Assembly: GCF_016908395.1 (NCBI RefSeq) | Contig: NZ_JAFBDU010000001.1 | Span: 620,001-684,000, forward strand | Direction: 5' to 3' | Source of the DNA: Metabacillus crassostreae | GTDB taxonomy: Bacteria; Bacillota; Bacilli; Bacillales; Bacillaceae | Length of the DNA: 64,000 nt | Part shown: piece after piece, positions 35,232 to 43,931 of the stretch | Layout of the letters: the number at the start of each line of letters is the position of its first letter | How positions within the stretch are numbered: the first letter of the stretch is position 1 | Made by a program: the position numbers and the translations under genes | Notes under the pieces: generated by a model | What the model was told of the DNA's origin: nothing | The model's database searches: none | The model's input: the letters and a program-made list of their open reading frames with translations, nothing else

Positions 35232-35879
35232 ATGCGTCCATGGTTAATTTATGCCCTTATATGCACTCTGATCTTTACAGGAGGATGTAGTATGAAAAAA
35301 GAAGTGGATTCGGAGGAATTGCCAAATACAGCTGCGTTTCAGGATGATTTTACTAAGAGCTTGTTAGATTCAACTGAGGAAGTGGAAGAAGGCTATTATT
35401 TATTCAACTCGAAAACAGGTGGATATTCTATGCTTTGGCCTAAAAATGCGGTAACAGATGGCCCGCCGTTTTATCAAAAAACAAAAGATAGCTTTGAAAA
35501 GATTATTTTTTATGACAGAAACGAAGAGAAAAATTATAGATACTCTTTTAGTACAACATATTCTACTTATGGTGAAAGTGTAATTGATTCCAGCCTTGGC
35601 ATTTTAAGTGATTCAGTTGGTTACGATGGAGAATATGAAAAAATAGAAACAGATAAAACTCATATATATTATGCGAAATCAGAAGAACCATTAGAACATT
35701 CAACCGCCTATCTTTATTTTGGTTATATTTTATCGAAAGAAAGTCAGAAAGGTTTAGAATATGTATTTACAGCCCAATGTCTTGATAAGTCAAAGACTAA
35801 TTGTGATATTAATATTAAAAAAGAAGAGGAAAAAGCATTACATTATATGAAAAAAGTAAAATTCAATATCGATGAATAG
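35232..35879 (+). CDS. Lipoprotein, candidate immunity protein for the lipase-like toxin
   Basis: 215 residues. Leader MRPWLIYALICTLIFTGGC with lipobox FTGGC (Cys19), then an acidic soluble domain with GYYLFNSKTGGYSMLWP. It would be anchored on the outer face of the membrane. The gene overlaps the next one by eight bases from the longest frame, or ends ten bases before the likely start at 35890. In the TslA-type system of S. aureus a lipoprotein acts as immunity protein against the reverse-LXG lipase, and the order and location here fit. The immunity role is inferred from context. Confidence 0.7.
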   Translation: MRPWLIYALICTLIFTGGCSMKKEVDSEELPNTAAFQDDFTKSLLDSTEEVEEGYYLFNSKTGGYSMLWPKNAVTDGPPFYQKTKDSFEKIIFYDRNEEKNYRYSFSTTYSTYGESVIDSSLGILSDSVGYDGEYEKIETDKTHIYYAKSEEPLEHSTAYLYFGYILSKESQKGLEYVFTAQCLDKSKTNCDINIKKEEEKALHYMKKVKFNIDE

Positions 35880-35889
35880 AGGTGAAAAA

Positions 35890-38040
35890 ATGAGTAATGC
35901 AGAAATACTAAATACTGAGATTCTTAAAGCAAGAATTATGAATTTAGAATATGAAAATCTTAAAGAAATGGAAATAGAAAGTGAAATAAAACGAATTTAT
36001 TATGAAGAAATTGGAAATGAGTTAATTAGTGATATTACTGTTTATCGTTCTGATGATATTCTAAAAGAGCATAGAAAAACCAGTATTGATAGTGGCTTTG
36101 ATGGGACTATTATTCACTTCCAAAGTGAAGATAAGAAGCTTAATCAGTCAATTACGATAACTCGGGGAAGTGAGCTAGGTGAAAAGGATACTTGGAGGCC
36201 TATTGATTGGAGTTATAATTTGATTGGTATATACGTTGGAGGAACAGATAATCAATTTCAAGATGCAAAATTATTTGATGATGAAGTACAAAGGATTATT
36301 CAAAATAAAAATAAGGAATTTAATTTACCTAGTATTGAGAAATATGGTTACGGTCATTCTTTAGGAGGTAATAATATAACGGTTTTACAATTGATGTCGA
36401 GTAATAAAAATAATTTAAGATTTAAAGATGTATATGCTATAAATGATGCAGCACCAACGGCTTATCAACTTTCAGTAATAGACAATATCTTTAGATTGAA
36501 AATTAATGATAAATTCCAAATAAAGACTGACCAAGACATCTACAAAATCCCACCAGAGGAACTCAAAGCCTTCACCGAAGAATACTACAAAAACAAAATC
36601 GACGAAACAACTATCCATCATCTCACATCAGAAGAAGATATGCTGTACGGAGCTAGTAGCATCAGGGGATTCCTTGAAATAGGTAGCCGTGATGATTTTC
36701 TTGATACAGATCCACGTTATGCTGGCATTCGCGAGTTAGTGGATAAAATCCCCGATCAAGAATTGCGAACAATACAAATGTTTCTTTCAAATTTTTCTAC
36801 AGCGTATAATGAAGATGGATTTGATGGGTTTATGAAAACTCTTACTGGTTTCAACCCGGCAGTTCTTGATTCGGCTCTTTCAAAATGGGATGAGTTTTCT
36901 GAAACCATTAAAAGTATTGAAGATTCGGTTGATGGGTTTGAGAAACCATTTACAGAATTGAAGAATGCTGATTCAATTTGGTCTTTTGCAAAGGAAACAA
37001 TATCACTTCCATTTGATTTATTTGGCGCGAATCTGAATTTTCAAAAAGAGCTGGTAGCAGGTTATTCTCAGACTATTGCAAACTTAACAGTATTAATAGT
37101 TGAAGCAGTTCCGACAATTGTTGCTATGGCTAATAAAATACCGGAGCTAATTAGAGCTGTGAAGGTTTTATATAAAAACCTTGATCCGATTCTCCAAGCT
37201 TTAGTAGATGTTGATTTTATAAGTCAGGTTGAAAAAGATAAGATCATTTCTAATATAAAAGAAATTGAAACAAGTTTAGTAGAGATCCAAACAACTATTG
37301 ATAAATTACTAGATCCATCACAAAATCTATCCCTTTCACTTACTTTAAATACAATGAATCCAGAAGAACAACTAAAGGGTATTGCCGAGTTTATAGCTTC
37401 ATTACAAACAATCAAGGATGAGGTAAGTGATATAAAAGAAGCATTTGAAGGGTTAAAGAATGTAGATACTAGTTTCTTGAAAAACTTTAGTGTGAGTGCC
37501 CATGCACATGGACTTGAAGCTGTGATCAATACACTTGCAAAGGATAAAAATATTAGCTATGTTCACAACGATATGTACATGTCACCTGCTGGTAAGGGGG
37601 AGATAAAAGTTAATATTTCCTCATCGGTTCGCATTTATCAAAAAGGTCTCGCAATCTCTCAGGAAAAAGAAAGCAATGTGAATAGATTGAAGGCTTTTTT
37701 TGACAGTGACTATGTTGATGATTACCAAGAAAGAAAACAAAGAATCATGTCAAAAATACATACAATGGAATCGAACCCTACTCAATATTCTTATCTTTTA
37801 TCACAATCTCTTTGGTATCCAGTTGGTGGCTATTACAAACTAACGAATATCAATGTGAATGAACACCTTCCACCATTGCCAGCATCATACCACCAATCGT
37901 TCTCACAAATGATTGGTACCATTCAAGGCGAAATTGAAAAAGAGAAATTGCTCGTGAAAAAAATTAGAGATTCAATTGAAGATTTGTTTTCAGAAGAAGA
38001 AAAAATAGCGAAGATGTTTGATTATCACTATGGGAGGTGA
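35890..38040 (+). CDS. Reverse-LXG-like lipase/effector (DUF6792 type), candidate type VII toxin
   Basis: 716 residues. The N-terminal part (about 1-270) has an alpha/beta-hydrolase nucleophile elbow KYGYGHSLGGNN (Ser157) preceded by the typical strand and ITRGSE; ANDAAPTAYQ follows. The C-terminal 430 residues are almost wholly helical and heptad-like (SKWDEFSETIKSIEDSVDGF, VEKDKIISNIKEIETSLVEI), like the helical targeting domain of LXG proteins but at the opposite end. This reverse arrangement, with a lipoprotein before it and a small helical protein after it, is that of TslA-type type VII phospholipase toxins. ATG 35890 follows GAGGTGAAAA. Secretion and lipase activity are inferred. Confidence 0.75.
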   Translation: MSNAEILNTEILKARIMNLEYENLKEMEIESEIKRIYYEEIGNELISDITVYRSDDILKEHRKTSIDSGFDGTIIHFQSEDKKLNQSITITRGSELGEKDTWRPIDWSYNLIGIYVGGTDNQFQDAKLFDDEVQRIIQNKNKEFNLPSIEKYGYGHSLGGNNITVLQLMSSNKNNLRFKDVYAINDAAPTAYQLSVIDNIFRLKINDKFQIKTDQDIYKIPPEELKAFTEEYYKNKIDETTIHHLTSEEDMLYGASSIRGFLEIGSRDDFLDTDPRYAGIRELVDKIPDQELRTIQMFLSNFSTAYNEDGFDGFMKTLTGFNPAVLDSALSKWDEFSETIKSIEDSVDGFEKPFTELKNADSIWSFAKETISLPFDLFGANLNFQKELVAGYSQTIANLTVLIVEAVPTIVAMANKIPELIRAVKVLYKNLDPILQALVDVDFISQVEKDKIISNIKEIETSLVEIQTTIDKLLDPSQNLSLSLTLNTMNPEEQLKGIAEFIASLQTIKDEVSDIKEAFEGLKNVDTSFLKNFSVSAHAHGLEAVINTLAKDKNISYVHNDMYMSPAGKGEIKVNISSSVRIYQKGLAISQEKESNVNRLKAFFDSDYVDDYQERKQRIMSKIHTMESNPTQYSYLLSQSLWYPVGGYYKLTNINVNEHLPPLPASYHQSFSQMIGTIQGEIEKEKLLVKKIRDSIEDLFSEEEKIAKMFDYHYGR

Positions 38041-38045
38041 GAAAT

Positions 38046-38378
38046 ATGGGTTCTTTTACAATAAAACATCATTTTGCAGATTCAAAGGAATTAAGCTATA
38101 AAGCCACTCCACTAAAAAACGCAATAGAAGAAATACGAGACTTAGGGACTGAATTTACCACTTTCATGAAAAAAGAAATGGAAAACGAAAACGGAGAATT
38201 GGTAGAAACCATCAATCAAGAAATCATCGATCAACACCGCAATCATAACCTCATTTTGGATTACTGTGAAGACACAATAACGAGTATGACTAACATCTAC
38301 ACTGATTATGTGAATGATATGAGAAAACAGGATGTTACACTTTATTATAAGTTTGTTTCTTATGTAGAAAGTTCATAA
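38046..38378 (+). CDS. Small helical protein, candidate secretion partner
   Basis: 110 residues, nearly all helix: KATPLKNAIEEIRDLGTEF, then TINQEIIDQHRNHNLILDYCEDTITSMTNIYTDYVNDMR. The size and two-helix layout resemble the small LXG-associated (Lap) WXG100-like proteins that bind LXG or TslA helical domains before export; a WXG motif is not present. ATG 38046 follows GGGAGGTGAG, six bases after the effector stop. A terminator closes the three-gene unit. Confidence 0.6.
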   Translation: MGSFTIKHHFADSKELSYKATPLKNAIEEIRDLGTEFTTFMKKEMENENGELVETINQEIIDQHRNHNLILDYCEDTITSMTNIYTDYVNDMRKQDVTLYYKFVSYVESS

Positions 38379-38395
38379 TATGATTGAATTGATGT

Positions 38396-38420
38396 GGACT
38401 TACTTGGGTAGGTCCTTTTT
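38396..38420 (+). terminator. Terminator of the lipase operon
   Basis: GGACTTAC and GTAGGTCC with a 4-base loop and five T. Confidence 0.8.
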
Positions 38421-38509
38421 ATGTAAGTACAGATAGGCCATATTAATCTAAAAAGGGGAGAATGATGTTGATAAATGAAAGTCAGTTTTCGTATAAAAAA
38501 CTTAGAACA

Positions 38510-38707
38510 TCACTCACCATTTCCCTCTTTTTTAAATTGTATAAACGTGATCATCAATCCAGTAAAACCTACAGTAAAACTAGGAACAATACTCCATAAA
38601 AGATAACCCCATTGACCGGTAAACAATGATATAAATAAGAAAAGAACTGGAAAACCTATTAATACAACTAATGAAGCGATAAGTGCAATTTTCGTGTTTT
38701 TAGACAT
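38510..38707 (-). CDS. Small two-helix membrane protein
   Basis: 65 residues with helices at about 8-30 and 34-55, ending FKKEGNGE. ATG 38707 follows AAAGGGGTGT, a good ribosome site. Converges on the lipase operon. Unknown function; could be an additional immunity-type membrane protein, but nothing proves it. Confidence 0.55.
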   Translation of the reverse strand: MSKNTKIALIASLVVLIGFPVLFLFISLFTGQWGYLLWSIVPSFTVGFTGLMITFIQFKKEGNGE

Positions 38708-38825
38708 GTTACACCCCTTTGTAGAACTAATCAGTTTAATTTATTAACTATTTTGAAAAGTAGGATCAATTAAAAGAAAAATACAAGTTTCTATCTGACT
38801 GATAAGAACACACGTTCCATTTCGT

Positions 38826-38898
38826 GCTATAATAGCATGGCAACAGTTAGGGAAAAATCAAGGGTGGTCAGCATTACCCCAAAGGAAGGGGGTGGTGC
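38826..38898 (+). promoter_or_regulatory. Toxin promoter and Shine-Dalgarno-sequestering hairpin, copy 1
   Basis: Extended -10 TGCTATAAT (38826-38833 region) starts the toxin mRNA. GCATTACCCC (38871-38880) pairs over ten positions with GGGGTGGTGC (38889-38898), which contains the ribosome site, leaving ATG 38901 two bases after the stem. The same stem occurs before the second toxin with compensating changes. Confidence 0.75.
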
Positions 38899-38900
38899 TT

Positions 38901-39014
38901 ATGATGACAGTATTTCAAACGTTAATGCAGATGATCGCATTCTCAAGTTTGGTGTTGTCAATCATATCTTTCAGAGACAAAAATAACCCACCCTTGAGCT
39001 TTAGCAGGCGATAG
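38901..39014 (+). CDS. Holin-like type I toxin, copy 1
   Basis: 37 residues: MMTVFQTLMQMIAFSSLVLS and IISFRDKNNPPLSFSRR. A single membrane helix followed by a short basic tail, matching the putative holin-like toxin family of Bacillus (relatives of BsrE/TxpA-type peptides). Overproduction of such peptides damages the membrane. GGAAGGGGG precedes the ATG but is buried in a hairpin. An antisense promoter and a convergent antisense terminator overlap the 3' end, as in known type I systems. A second copy is at 40273 and decayed copies at 26478 and 39645. Confidence 0.82.
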   Translation: MMTVFQTLMQMIAFSSLVLSIISFRDKNNPPLSFSRR

Positions 39015-39121
39015 GTGAGTTATTTACGAATATTGCGCTGATCCCCTTGACGGGAACCTAGCTATTGTATGACTGTTTGGTGTTAGTGCACCAACAGTCT
39101 TTTTTAGTTTATGTTTTTTCT
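38976..39121 (-). ncRNA. Candidate antisense antitoxin RNA for copy 1
   Basis: A minus-strand -10 box TATAAT (39128-39133 on the plus coordinates) would start an RNA near 39121. It would end at the hairpin formed by 38982-38992 and 39014-39024 (AATAACTCACC/GGTGGGTTATT on the minus strand) followed by TTTTGTC. The RNA would cover the last third of the toxin frame and its 3' UTR. The -35 region is weak (TTTTCA). Confidence 0.6.
39071..39105 (+). terminator. Toxin mRNA terminator, copy 1
   Basis: GACTGTTTGGTG pairs with CACCAACAGTC (one bulge), followed by six T. The decayed copy at 39774 keeps the same hairpin. Confidence 0.85.
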
Positions 39122-39215
39122 ACTTCTATTATAACCAAAGATGTGTTGATTGAAAAGTGAAGAAAAAAGTAAGAACTGACTATATTAAATAGAAATAAGT
39201 GAGCTAAACATTAGT

Positions 39216-39296
39216 AACACCTGTTTAATAGATAATAGACGTAAAATAAATAGATATCATTGGAACTTAAATAGTGAATTATTCTTAGCATGTAAC
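39216..39296 (+). pseudogene. Remnant related to the 40388 fragment
   Basis: Reads IDNRRKINRYHWNLNSELFL, which lines up with IGDQRKINGYDRYW...NNESYL in the fragment after the second toxin. It shows that both toxin copies were once followed by the same gene. Short match, low confidence. Confidence 0.3.
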
Positions 39297-39420
39297 ACAG
39301 CAGGTGTTAGTGAATATGGTCAAAATTCAGAACATGAGTATAGTATAATAAAAAGTAGGTATGGTTAAGGAATATTCAATGTTTCTCCTTTTAAAATATT
39401 TACGAAAATGAGGTGTTACT

Positions 39421-39621
39421 ATGTACGAAGTAACTTGGTTGGCTTATGAAATATTTGAAGAACTAGGTAGGTATGAGCAAGTACATAAATCTCTACAATT
39501 TGATTCTCTTGAGGAAGCTAAAAATTTCTATAACAATCAGAAGGAAGATATTGATGTTGAACATATTAAATTAACAATTCTGCTAGAAGAATTTAGTAGA
39601 GCTCCTGAAGTTGTATTGTGA
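39421..39621 (+). CDS. 66-aa protein, unknown
   Basis: Soluble acidic protein beginning MYEVTWLAYEIFEELGRYEQ. ATG 39421 follows TGAGGTGTT. No family recognised; lies between two type I toxin loci. Confidence 0.5.
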   Translation: MYEVTWLAYEIFEELGRYEQVHKSLQFDSLEEAKNFYNNQKEDIDVEHIKLTILLEEFSRAPEVVL

Positions 39622-39644
39622 TAGGAAGATAAGTTAATAATGTA

Positions 39645-39810
39645 GTATTTGCTAGTTTAGTGTTGTCAATGTCTCTTATAGGTCCAAAAAAAACTACCAT
39701 TGAGCCCAGCAGCGAAATAGGGTGATTTATATGCTATAACGCTTATCAGCATAGAAGGAACTATGCTAATGTGTGACTATTTGGTGTTACAGCACCAAGC
39801 AGTCTTTTTT
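39645..39810 (+). pseudogene. Decayed holin-like type I toxin locus
   Basis: VVFASLVLSMSLIGPKKTTI can be read at 39645, matching FASLVLSIISF of the intact toxins, without a start codon or ribosome site. At 39774-39810 the toxin terminator GACTATTTGGTG...CACCAAGCAGTC with six T is kept. Third copy in this 1.8-kb stretch. Confidence 0.6.
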
Positions 39811-39887
39811 AGTTTATCTTTTTCTATTAGATAGATGCTTTAATTCTTTTTTTATACTTTGTGGAACTTTCTATATAAGGAGGATTT

Positions 39888-40127
39888 ATGAAACGTTTTA
39901 CAATTGTTATTCAAGGACAAAATTATGAACTCAATGTAGGGGATTATTACAAAATTCATTATTTTGATGATGATACTAGTTTTCAAGATTTAACTGTAAA
40001 AATTGAAGACACATATTGGAAAAATGAAGATGGCGAGAGTATGTTCTATATCTGGGTTCCAGATCAAAAAGAAGATTATTTGATTTCGGACAGAGAAATC
40101 AAATACATCAAAAAGGTTAATGAGTAG
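39888..40127 (+). CDS. 79-aa protein, unknown
   Basis: Small soluble protein, beta-rich, MKRFTIVIQGQNYELNVGDY at the start and YLISDREIKYIKKVNE at the end. Strong AAGGAGGA ribosome site before ATG 39888. No family recognised. It sits between type I toxin copies. Confidence 0.6.
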   Translation: MKRFTIVIQGQNYELNVGDYYKIHYFDDDTSFQDLTVKIEDTYWKNEDGESMFYIWVPDQKEDYLISDREIKYIKKVNE

Positions 40128-40198
40128 GTAGCTTAGACTTTAGTAAGATAATAAATTGTTTCTTATTCATAAAATAAGAACATACATTCTATTCTTGT

Positions 40199-40270
40199 GC
40201 TATATTATTGTTGCAATAGTTTGGAAACCCAAGGGTGGTCAGTGTTACCCCGTTAGATAGGGGGTGATGC
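40199..40270 (+). promoter_or_regulatory. Toxin promoter and Shine-Dalgarno-sequestering hairpin, copy 2
   Basis: Extended -10 TGCTATATT (TATATT at 40201-40206). GTGTTACCCC (40242-40251) pairs with GGGGTGATGC (40261-40270), again ten pairs, with changed bases relative to copy 1 that keep pairing (C-G to U-G, A-U to G-U, U-G to U-A). Confidence 0.7.
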
Positions 40271-40272
40271 TT

Positions 40273-40359
40273 ATGATGACAGTATTTCAAACGTTAATGC
40301 TTATGATCGCATTTGCAAGTTTGGTGTTGTCAATCATATCTTTTAGAGACAAAAAATAA
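40273..40359 (+). CDS. Holin-like type I toxin, copy 2
   Basis: 28 residues: MMTVFQTLMLMIAFASLVLS and IISFRDKK. Same peptide as copy 1 except for three substitutions in the shared part and a TAA that shortens the tail by nine residues. Promoter, leader and ribosome-site hairpin are conserved. The 3' region with the toxin terminator and antisense promoter has been replaced by another gene fragment, so this copy may lack its antitoxin or use that of copy 1 in trans. Confidence 0.75.
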   Translation: MMTVFQTLMLMIAFASLVLSIISFRDKK

Positions 40360-40387
40360 CCCAACCTTGAGCCCAGCAGCGAAATAG

Positions 40388-40639
40388 ATTACACCACAAC
40401 TAGTACTCTGGTTATCAAAAAAGAAATACTGTAAAGATACGTTTGACATTAATTATCCTTTTTTGAAAAAGGTCGAGAACGATAAGTCAATTGGTGATCA
40501 ACGAAAAATAAATGGTTATGATAGATATTGGAAAGATATCATAGTCATTAACAATGAAAGCTATTTAATGTGTAATGATTGGTATGAACGAAATAGAGTG
40601 AAGTTTACAAGATGGTCAAATAACATACATAATAATTAA
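40388..40639 (+). pseudogene. 3' fragment of an unknown gene
   Basis: 84 codons open without a start: LVLWLSKKKYCKDTFDINYP, FLKKVENDKSIGDQRKINGY, then a tail YLMCNDWYERNRVKFTRW before TAA 40639. The tail with a W-Y-x-x-N-R-x-x-F-x-x-W pattern looks like the end of a folded domain, but I do not recognise the family. A related shorter remnant lies at 39216 after toxin copy 1. Confidence 0.45.
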
Positions 40640-40686
40640 TGAGCACTAACTTAAATTTTTAATGAGCATATAGTTAGGAGTTAAAT

Positions 40687-43497
40687 ATGGATACAGATAA
40701 GAAATTAATCACGAATTCCGGTAACGGTAATTTATTGATAGAGCTGACTAAATCAATTAAAGAGTGCGACCGGTTTTATTTTAGTGTAGCATTTATCAAT
40801 TATAGTGGCTTACAGCTATTACTAGATTCCTTAAAAGAAGCAGGCGAAAAAGGAGTAAAAGGTCAAATTCTTACTTCCACGTACTTGAATTTTACAGATG
40901 CAAAGGCATTGGAAAAGATTAAAGAGTTTTCGAATATCAATTTAAAGGTGTTTGTAACAGATAAAGAAATTGGTTTTCATACTAAGGTATATATTTTTGA
41001 ATACCGTGATAGCTACAAAGTAATCATTGGGTCATCGAATATTACTCAAAGTGCTTTGAAAAGTAATATCGAGTGGAATTTGGAGATCGTTTCTAAAGAA
41101 CAAGGTGGTTTTATTCAAAACATCTTAAAAGAATACAACCATTTATGGGATAGTAGTGAAATAGCGGATGATGACTTTATTACACGCTATAGAGAATTTT
41201 TACATACTATTAAGAGTCAACAAATAAGGCAGCAATTAATCTATGAAAATGCACCATATATTGTTCCAAATCGAATGCAAAGAAGAGCAATGGAGAATTT
41301 AGAGAGATTACGCAACTATGGTGAAAGTAAAGCTCTTGTTGTCTCAGCAACTGGAACAGGTAAAACATTTATGTCAGCATTTGATGTGAAAAGCTTTGAA
41401 CCAAAAAGACTATTATTTATTGTACATAGAGAAGAAATCCTTAAAAAAGCAAAAGAAACATTTGAGACGCTTATTACAAATCGCGGTATTTCGTTTGGTT
41501 TACTAACAGGAAATCACAAAGAATCTAATGCAGATTATGTTTTTTCCACAATCCAAACGATGTCTCGTTATTATGAAGAATTTGATCGGAAAGAATTTGA
41601 TTATATCATTTTCGATGAAGCTCATCATGCGACAAGTCCTACCTATCAGAATGTTATGGAGTATTTTCAACCGAAATTTACGTTAGGAATGACAGCTACA
41701 CCTGAGCGAAGTGATTCTTACAATGTGTTTGATTTGTTTGACAATAATGTTGCATTAGAAGTGCGACTTCATGATGCGTTAGAAGATGATCTCGTCATAC
41801 CTTTTCATTATTTTGGCATAACAGATGTTGAGGGAATTGATTTAAGTGATGTATCAATTGATGATATTGCTGAAGTAACTAAGAGGTTAAAAGTAAATGA
41901 GCGTGTTGACTTTATTATTGAAAAAATGAACTTTTATAGTCATGACGGAGAAAAGAGAAAATGCTTAGGGTTTTGTGCTAGTATCGATCATGCACAATAT
42001 ATGGCTGATGAATTTAACAAAAGAGGGTATAAAAGCATTTGTCTTAATGGAGGAAATTCAGTTGAAGAGCGAAGCAAATATATCAATCGTTTAGAAGATG
42101 ATTACGATGAACTAGAATGTATTTTTACAGTGGATATTTTCAATGAAGGTGTAGATATTCCTTCTGTAAATTCTGTTCTCATGCTTCGACCAACAAATTC
42201 ACCAATTATATTTATCCAGCAGCTAGGAAGAGGGTTACGAAAGCATGATAGTAAAAGCTTCTTAACTGTTTTAGACTTTATTGGTAATCATAGCAAAGTA
42301 TTTCTTATTGCAATTGCACTAAATGGAAGTCGTTACTATGATAAAGAAAGCCTAAAAGTGGCGATTGCGACTGATTTTGCGAATATACCTGGTGCAACAC
42401 ATATTCAAATGGACAAAATAGCTCAGGAGCGAATATTAGAGCAAATTGATCAAGAAAACTTTAATTCAATGAAATATCTAAAAGAAGAATATTTCGAATT
42501 TAAAAAGCTGAATCAAGGCCGCATTCCACTGTACCTATTAGATTATCTAAAATTTGACGGTGCACCGGATCCGATTAAGTTTATTGAAAAAGAGAAATCT
42601 TATCTTTCATTCGTCGCAAAGGTAGAAAGAGACGATCATCTCAAGTCAATATTAATGGATGAACTCTTTGAAAACATTTTAAAGCAATTATCAAGCCATT
42701 TACCATTAAAAAGAGTGTACGATTTTATCATTATTAAATATTTACTAGAACATGAAGAAATAACGATTGATGCTGCAAAAACTGAAATTCTGAAATTAAT
42801 CAAAGATGTTGATGATGACAGTATTCATCACTCTTTTGAATATTTAGATCAGCAATACTATGATACAACACAATTAAAAACGAAAGAAAAGCTTGTGAAT
42901 TATCGTGATGGCAAATTAATCAAATCAGCCGCTTTCATTCAAGTGTTAGAAAATACAGAGTTCAAAAAGTATATTGAAGATGTACTTAATTATGGAATTT
43001 ACCGTTATGAAAAAGAATATAAACACGAATATTACGGTGTTCCACACTTCAAGCTTTATGAACAATACCAAATGATTGACGCAGCATTATTATCAAATTA
43101 CCGGAAAACTCATACTTCATTCAGAGGATCTGGAATTGTCGCGAATGACAACGATTATTTCCTATTTATTGATCTTCATAAAGAAGAAGACATCAAAGAA
43201 AGCATAAACTATCAAGATAAATTCCTAGATCAAAACTACTTTCAGTGGCAAACACAAAACAACACAAGCCAAACATCTGAAAGAGGAAAAAACATCATCT
43301 TTAACAAAGAACGTGGAGTTCATTTACATCTATTTGTAAGGAAATACAAAGAAATCGATGGCAAAACAGAGCCTTATATTTATATTGGAAAAGGTGATTC
43401 AGTAGAATATGAAGGAGAAAGACCAATCACAGTCAAATTGCGTCTAGAACATGAAATACCAGGTAATCTTTATACTGAATTTACAAAAAAAGTATAA
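40687..43497 (+). CDS. PLD-nuclease/helicase fusion with DUF3427
   Basis: 936 residues. Residues 10-160: phospholipase D-type nuclease domain with HTKVYIF (H98, K100) and GSSNIT. Residues 190-560: superfamily 2 helicase with Walker A ATGTGKT (221-227), DEAHH (310-314), TATPER and QQLGRGLRK. Residues 600-930: DUF3427-type C-terminal region. Such proteins are found near restriction and defence genes and often near a NUDIX hydrolase, as here. It probably unwinds and cleaves foreign DNA. ATG 40687 follows TTAGGAGTTAA. A bidirectional terminator separates it from the converging NUDIX gene. Confidence 0.9.
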   Translation: MDTDKKLITNSGNGNLLIELTKSIKECDRFYFSVAFINYSGLQLLLDSLKEAGEKGVKGQILTSTYLNFTDAKALEKIKEFSNINLKVFVTDKEIGFHTKVYIFEYRDSYKVIIGSSNITQSALKSNIEWNLEIVSKEQGGFIQNILKEYNHLWDSSEIADDDFITRYREFLHTIKSQQIRQQLIYENAPYIVPNRMQRRAMENLERLRNYGESKALVVSATGTGKTFMSAFDVKSFEPKRLLFIVHREEILKKAKETFETLITNRGISFGLLTGNHKESNADYVFSTIQTMSRYYEEFDRKEFDYIIFDEAHHATSPTYQNVMEYFQPKFTLGMTATPERSDSYNVFDLFDNNVALEVRLHDALEDDLVIPFHYFGITDVEGIDLSDVSIDDIAEVTKRLKVNERVDFIIEKMNFYSHDGEKRKCLGFCASIDHAQYMADEFNKRGYKSICLNGGNSVEERSKYINRLEDDYDELECIFTVDIFNEGVDIPSVNSVLMLRPTNSPIIFIQQLGRGLRKHDSKSFLTVLDFIGNHSKVFLIAIALNGSRYYDKESLKVAIATDFANIPGATHIQMDKIAQERILEQIDQENFNSMKYLKEEYFEFKKLNQGRIPLYLLDYLKFDGAPDPIKFIEKEKSYLSFVAKVERDDHLKSILMDELFENILKQLSSHLPLKRVYDFIIIKYLLEHEEITIDAAKTEILKLIKDVDDDSIHHSFEYLDQQYYDTTQLKTKEKLVNYRDGKLIKSAAFIQVLENTEFKKYIEDVLNYGIYRYEKEYKHEYYGVPHFKLYEQYQMIDAALLSNYRKTHTSFRGSGIVANDNDYFLFIDLHKEEDIKESINYQDKFLDQNYFQWQTQNNTSQTSERGKNIIFNKERGVHLHLFVRKYKEIDGKTEPYIYIGKGDSVEYEGERPITVKLRLEHEIPGNLYTEFTKKV

Positions 43498-43506
43498 GAA
43501 AAGAAA

Positions 43507-43536
43507 AAGTCCCCAAGATGAAAATGGGGACTTCTT
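43507..43536. terminator. Terminator between helicase and NUDIX genes
   Basis: AAGTCCCC and GGGGACTT with an 11-base loop; T on one side and A on the other, bidirectional. Confidence 0.9.
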
Positions 43537-43538
43537 TA

Positions 43539-43931
43539 TTACTCACCAATAAGCTGCTCAACTGCTGGAATATCAGCTGGAGCCCATTTAAGTGAATCTA
43601 GATTTTCTCTTCTTAACCAAATTAATGTGGAATGCTCACTAGGAGTAGGAATTCCCTCAACAACTTTACACTTGATCGCGATTAAATTGATGATAAAAGA
43701 ATCGTATTCATGCGTATGATCATTAAATAGATCCATTGTTTCAATTGTACAGTCTAGCTCTTCCTTGATCTCTCTAACCAACGCAGAATAAATATCTTCA
43801 TTTTTCTCTACTTTCCCACCAGGAAATTCCCACATATTAGGAATAGCCATTTCCGGTGATCGTAAAGCACAAAGAACTTCATTTTGTTCATTTTCAATAA
43901 TAGCTGCAACGACTTTTACTATTTTTTTCAT
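43539..43931 (-). CDS. NUDIX hydrolase (MutT-like)
   Basis: 130 residues with a complete Nudix box: GGKVEKNEDIYSALVREI followed by KEELD (about 38-60). Residues around PEMAIPNMWEFPGG match 8-oxo-dGTP/(deoxy)NTP pyrophosphohydrolases of the MutT/NudG type. It may clean the nucleotide pool; such genes commonly accompany DUF3427 helicases, hinting at a link to nucleotide signals or damaged nucleotides. ATG 43931 has a GGGGGATATT site upstream on its strand. Converges with the helicase. Confidence 0.9.
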   Translation of the reverse strand: MKKIVKVVAAIIENEQNEVLCALRSPEMAIPNMWEFPGGKVEKNEDIYSALVREIKEELDCTIETMDLFNDHTHEYDSFIINLIAIKCKVVEGIPTPSEHSTLIWLRRENLDSLKWAPADIPAVEQLIGE

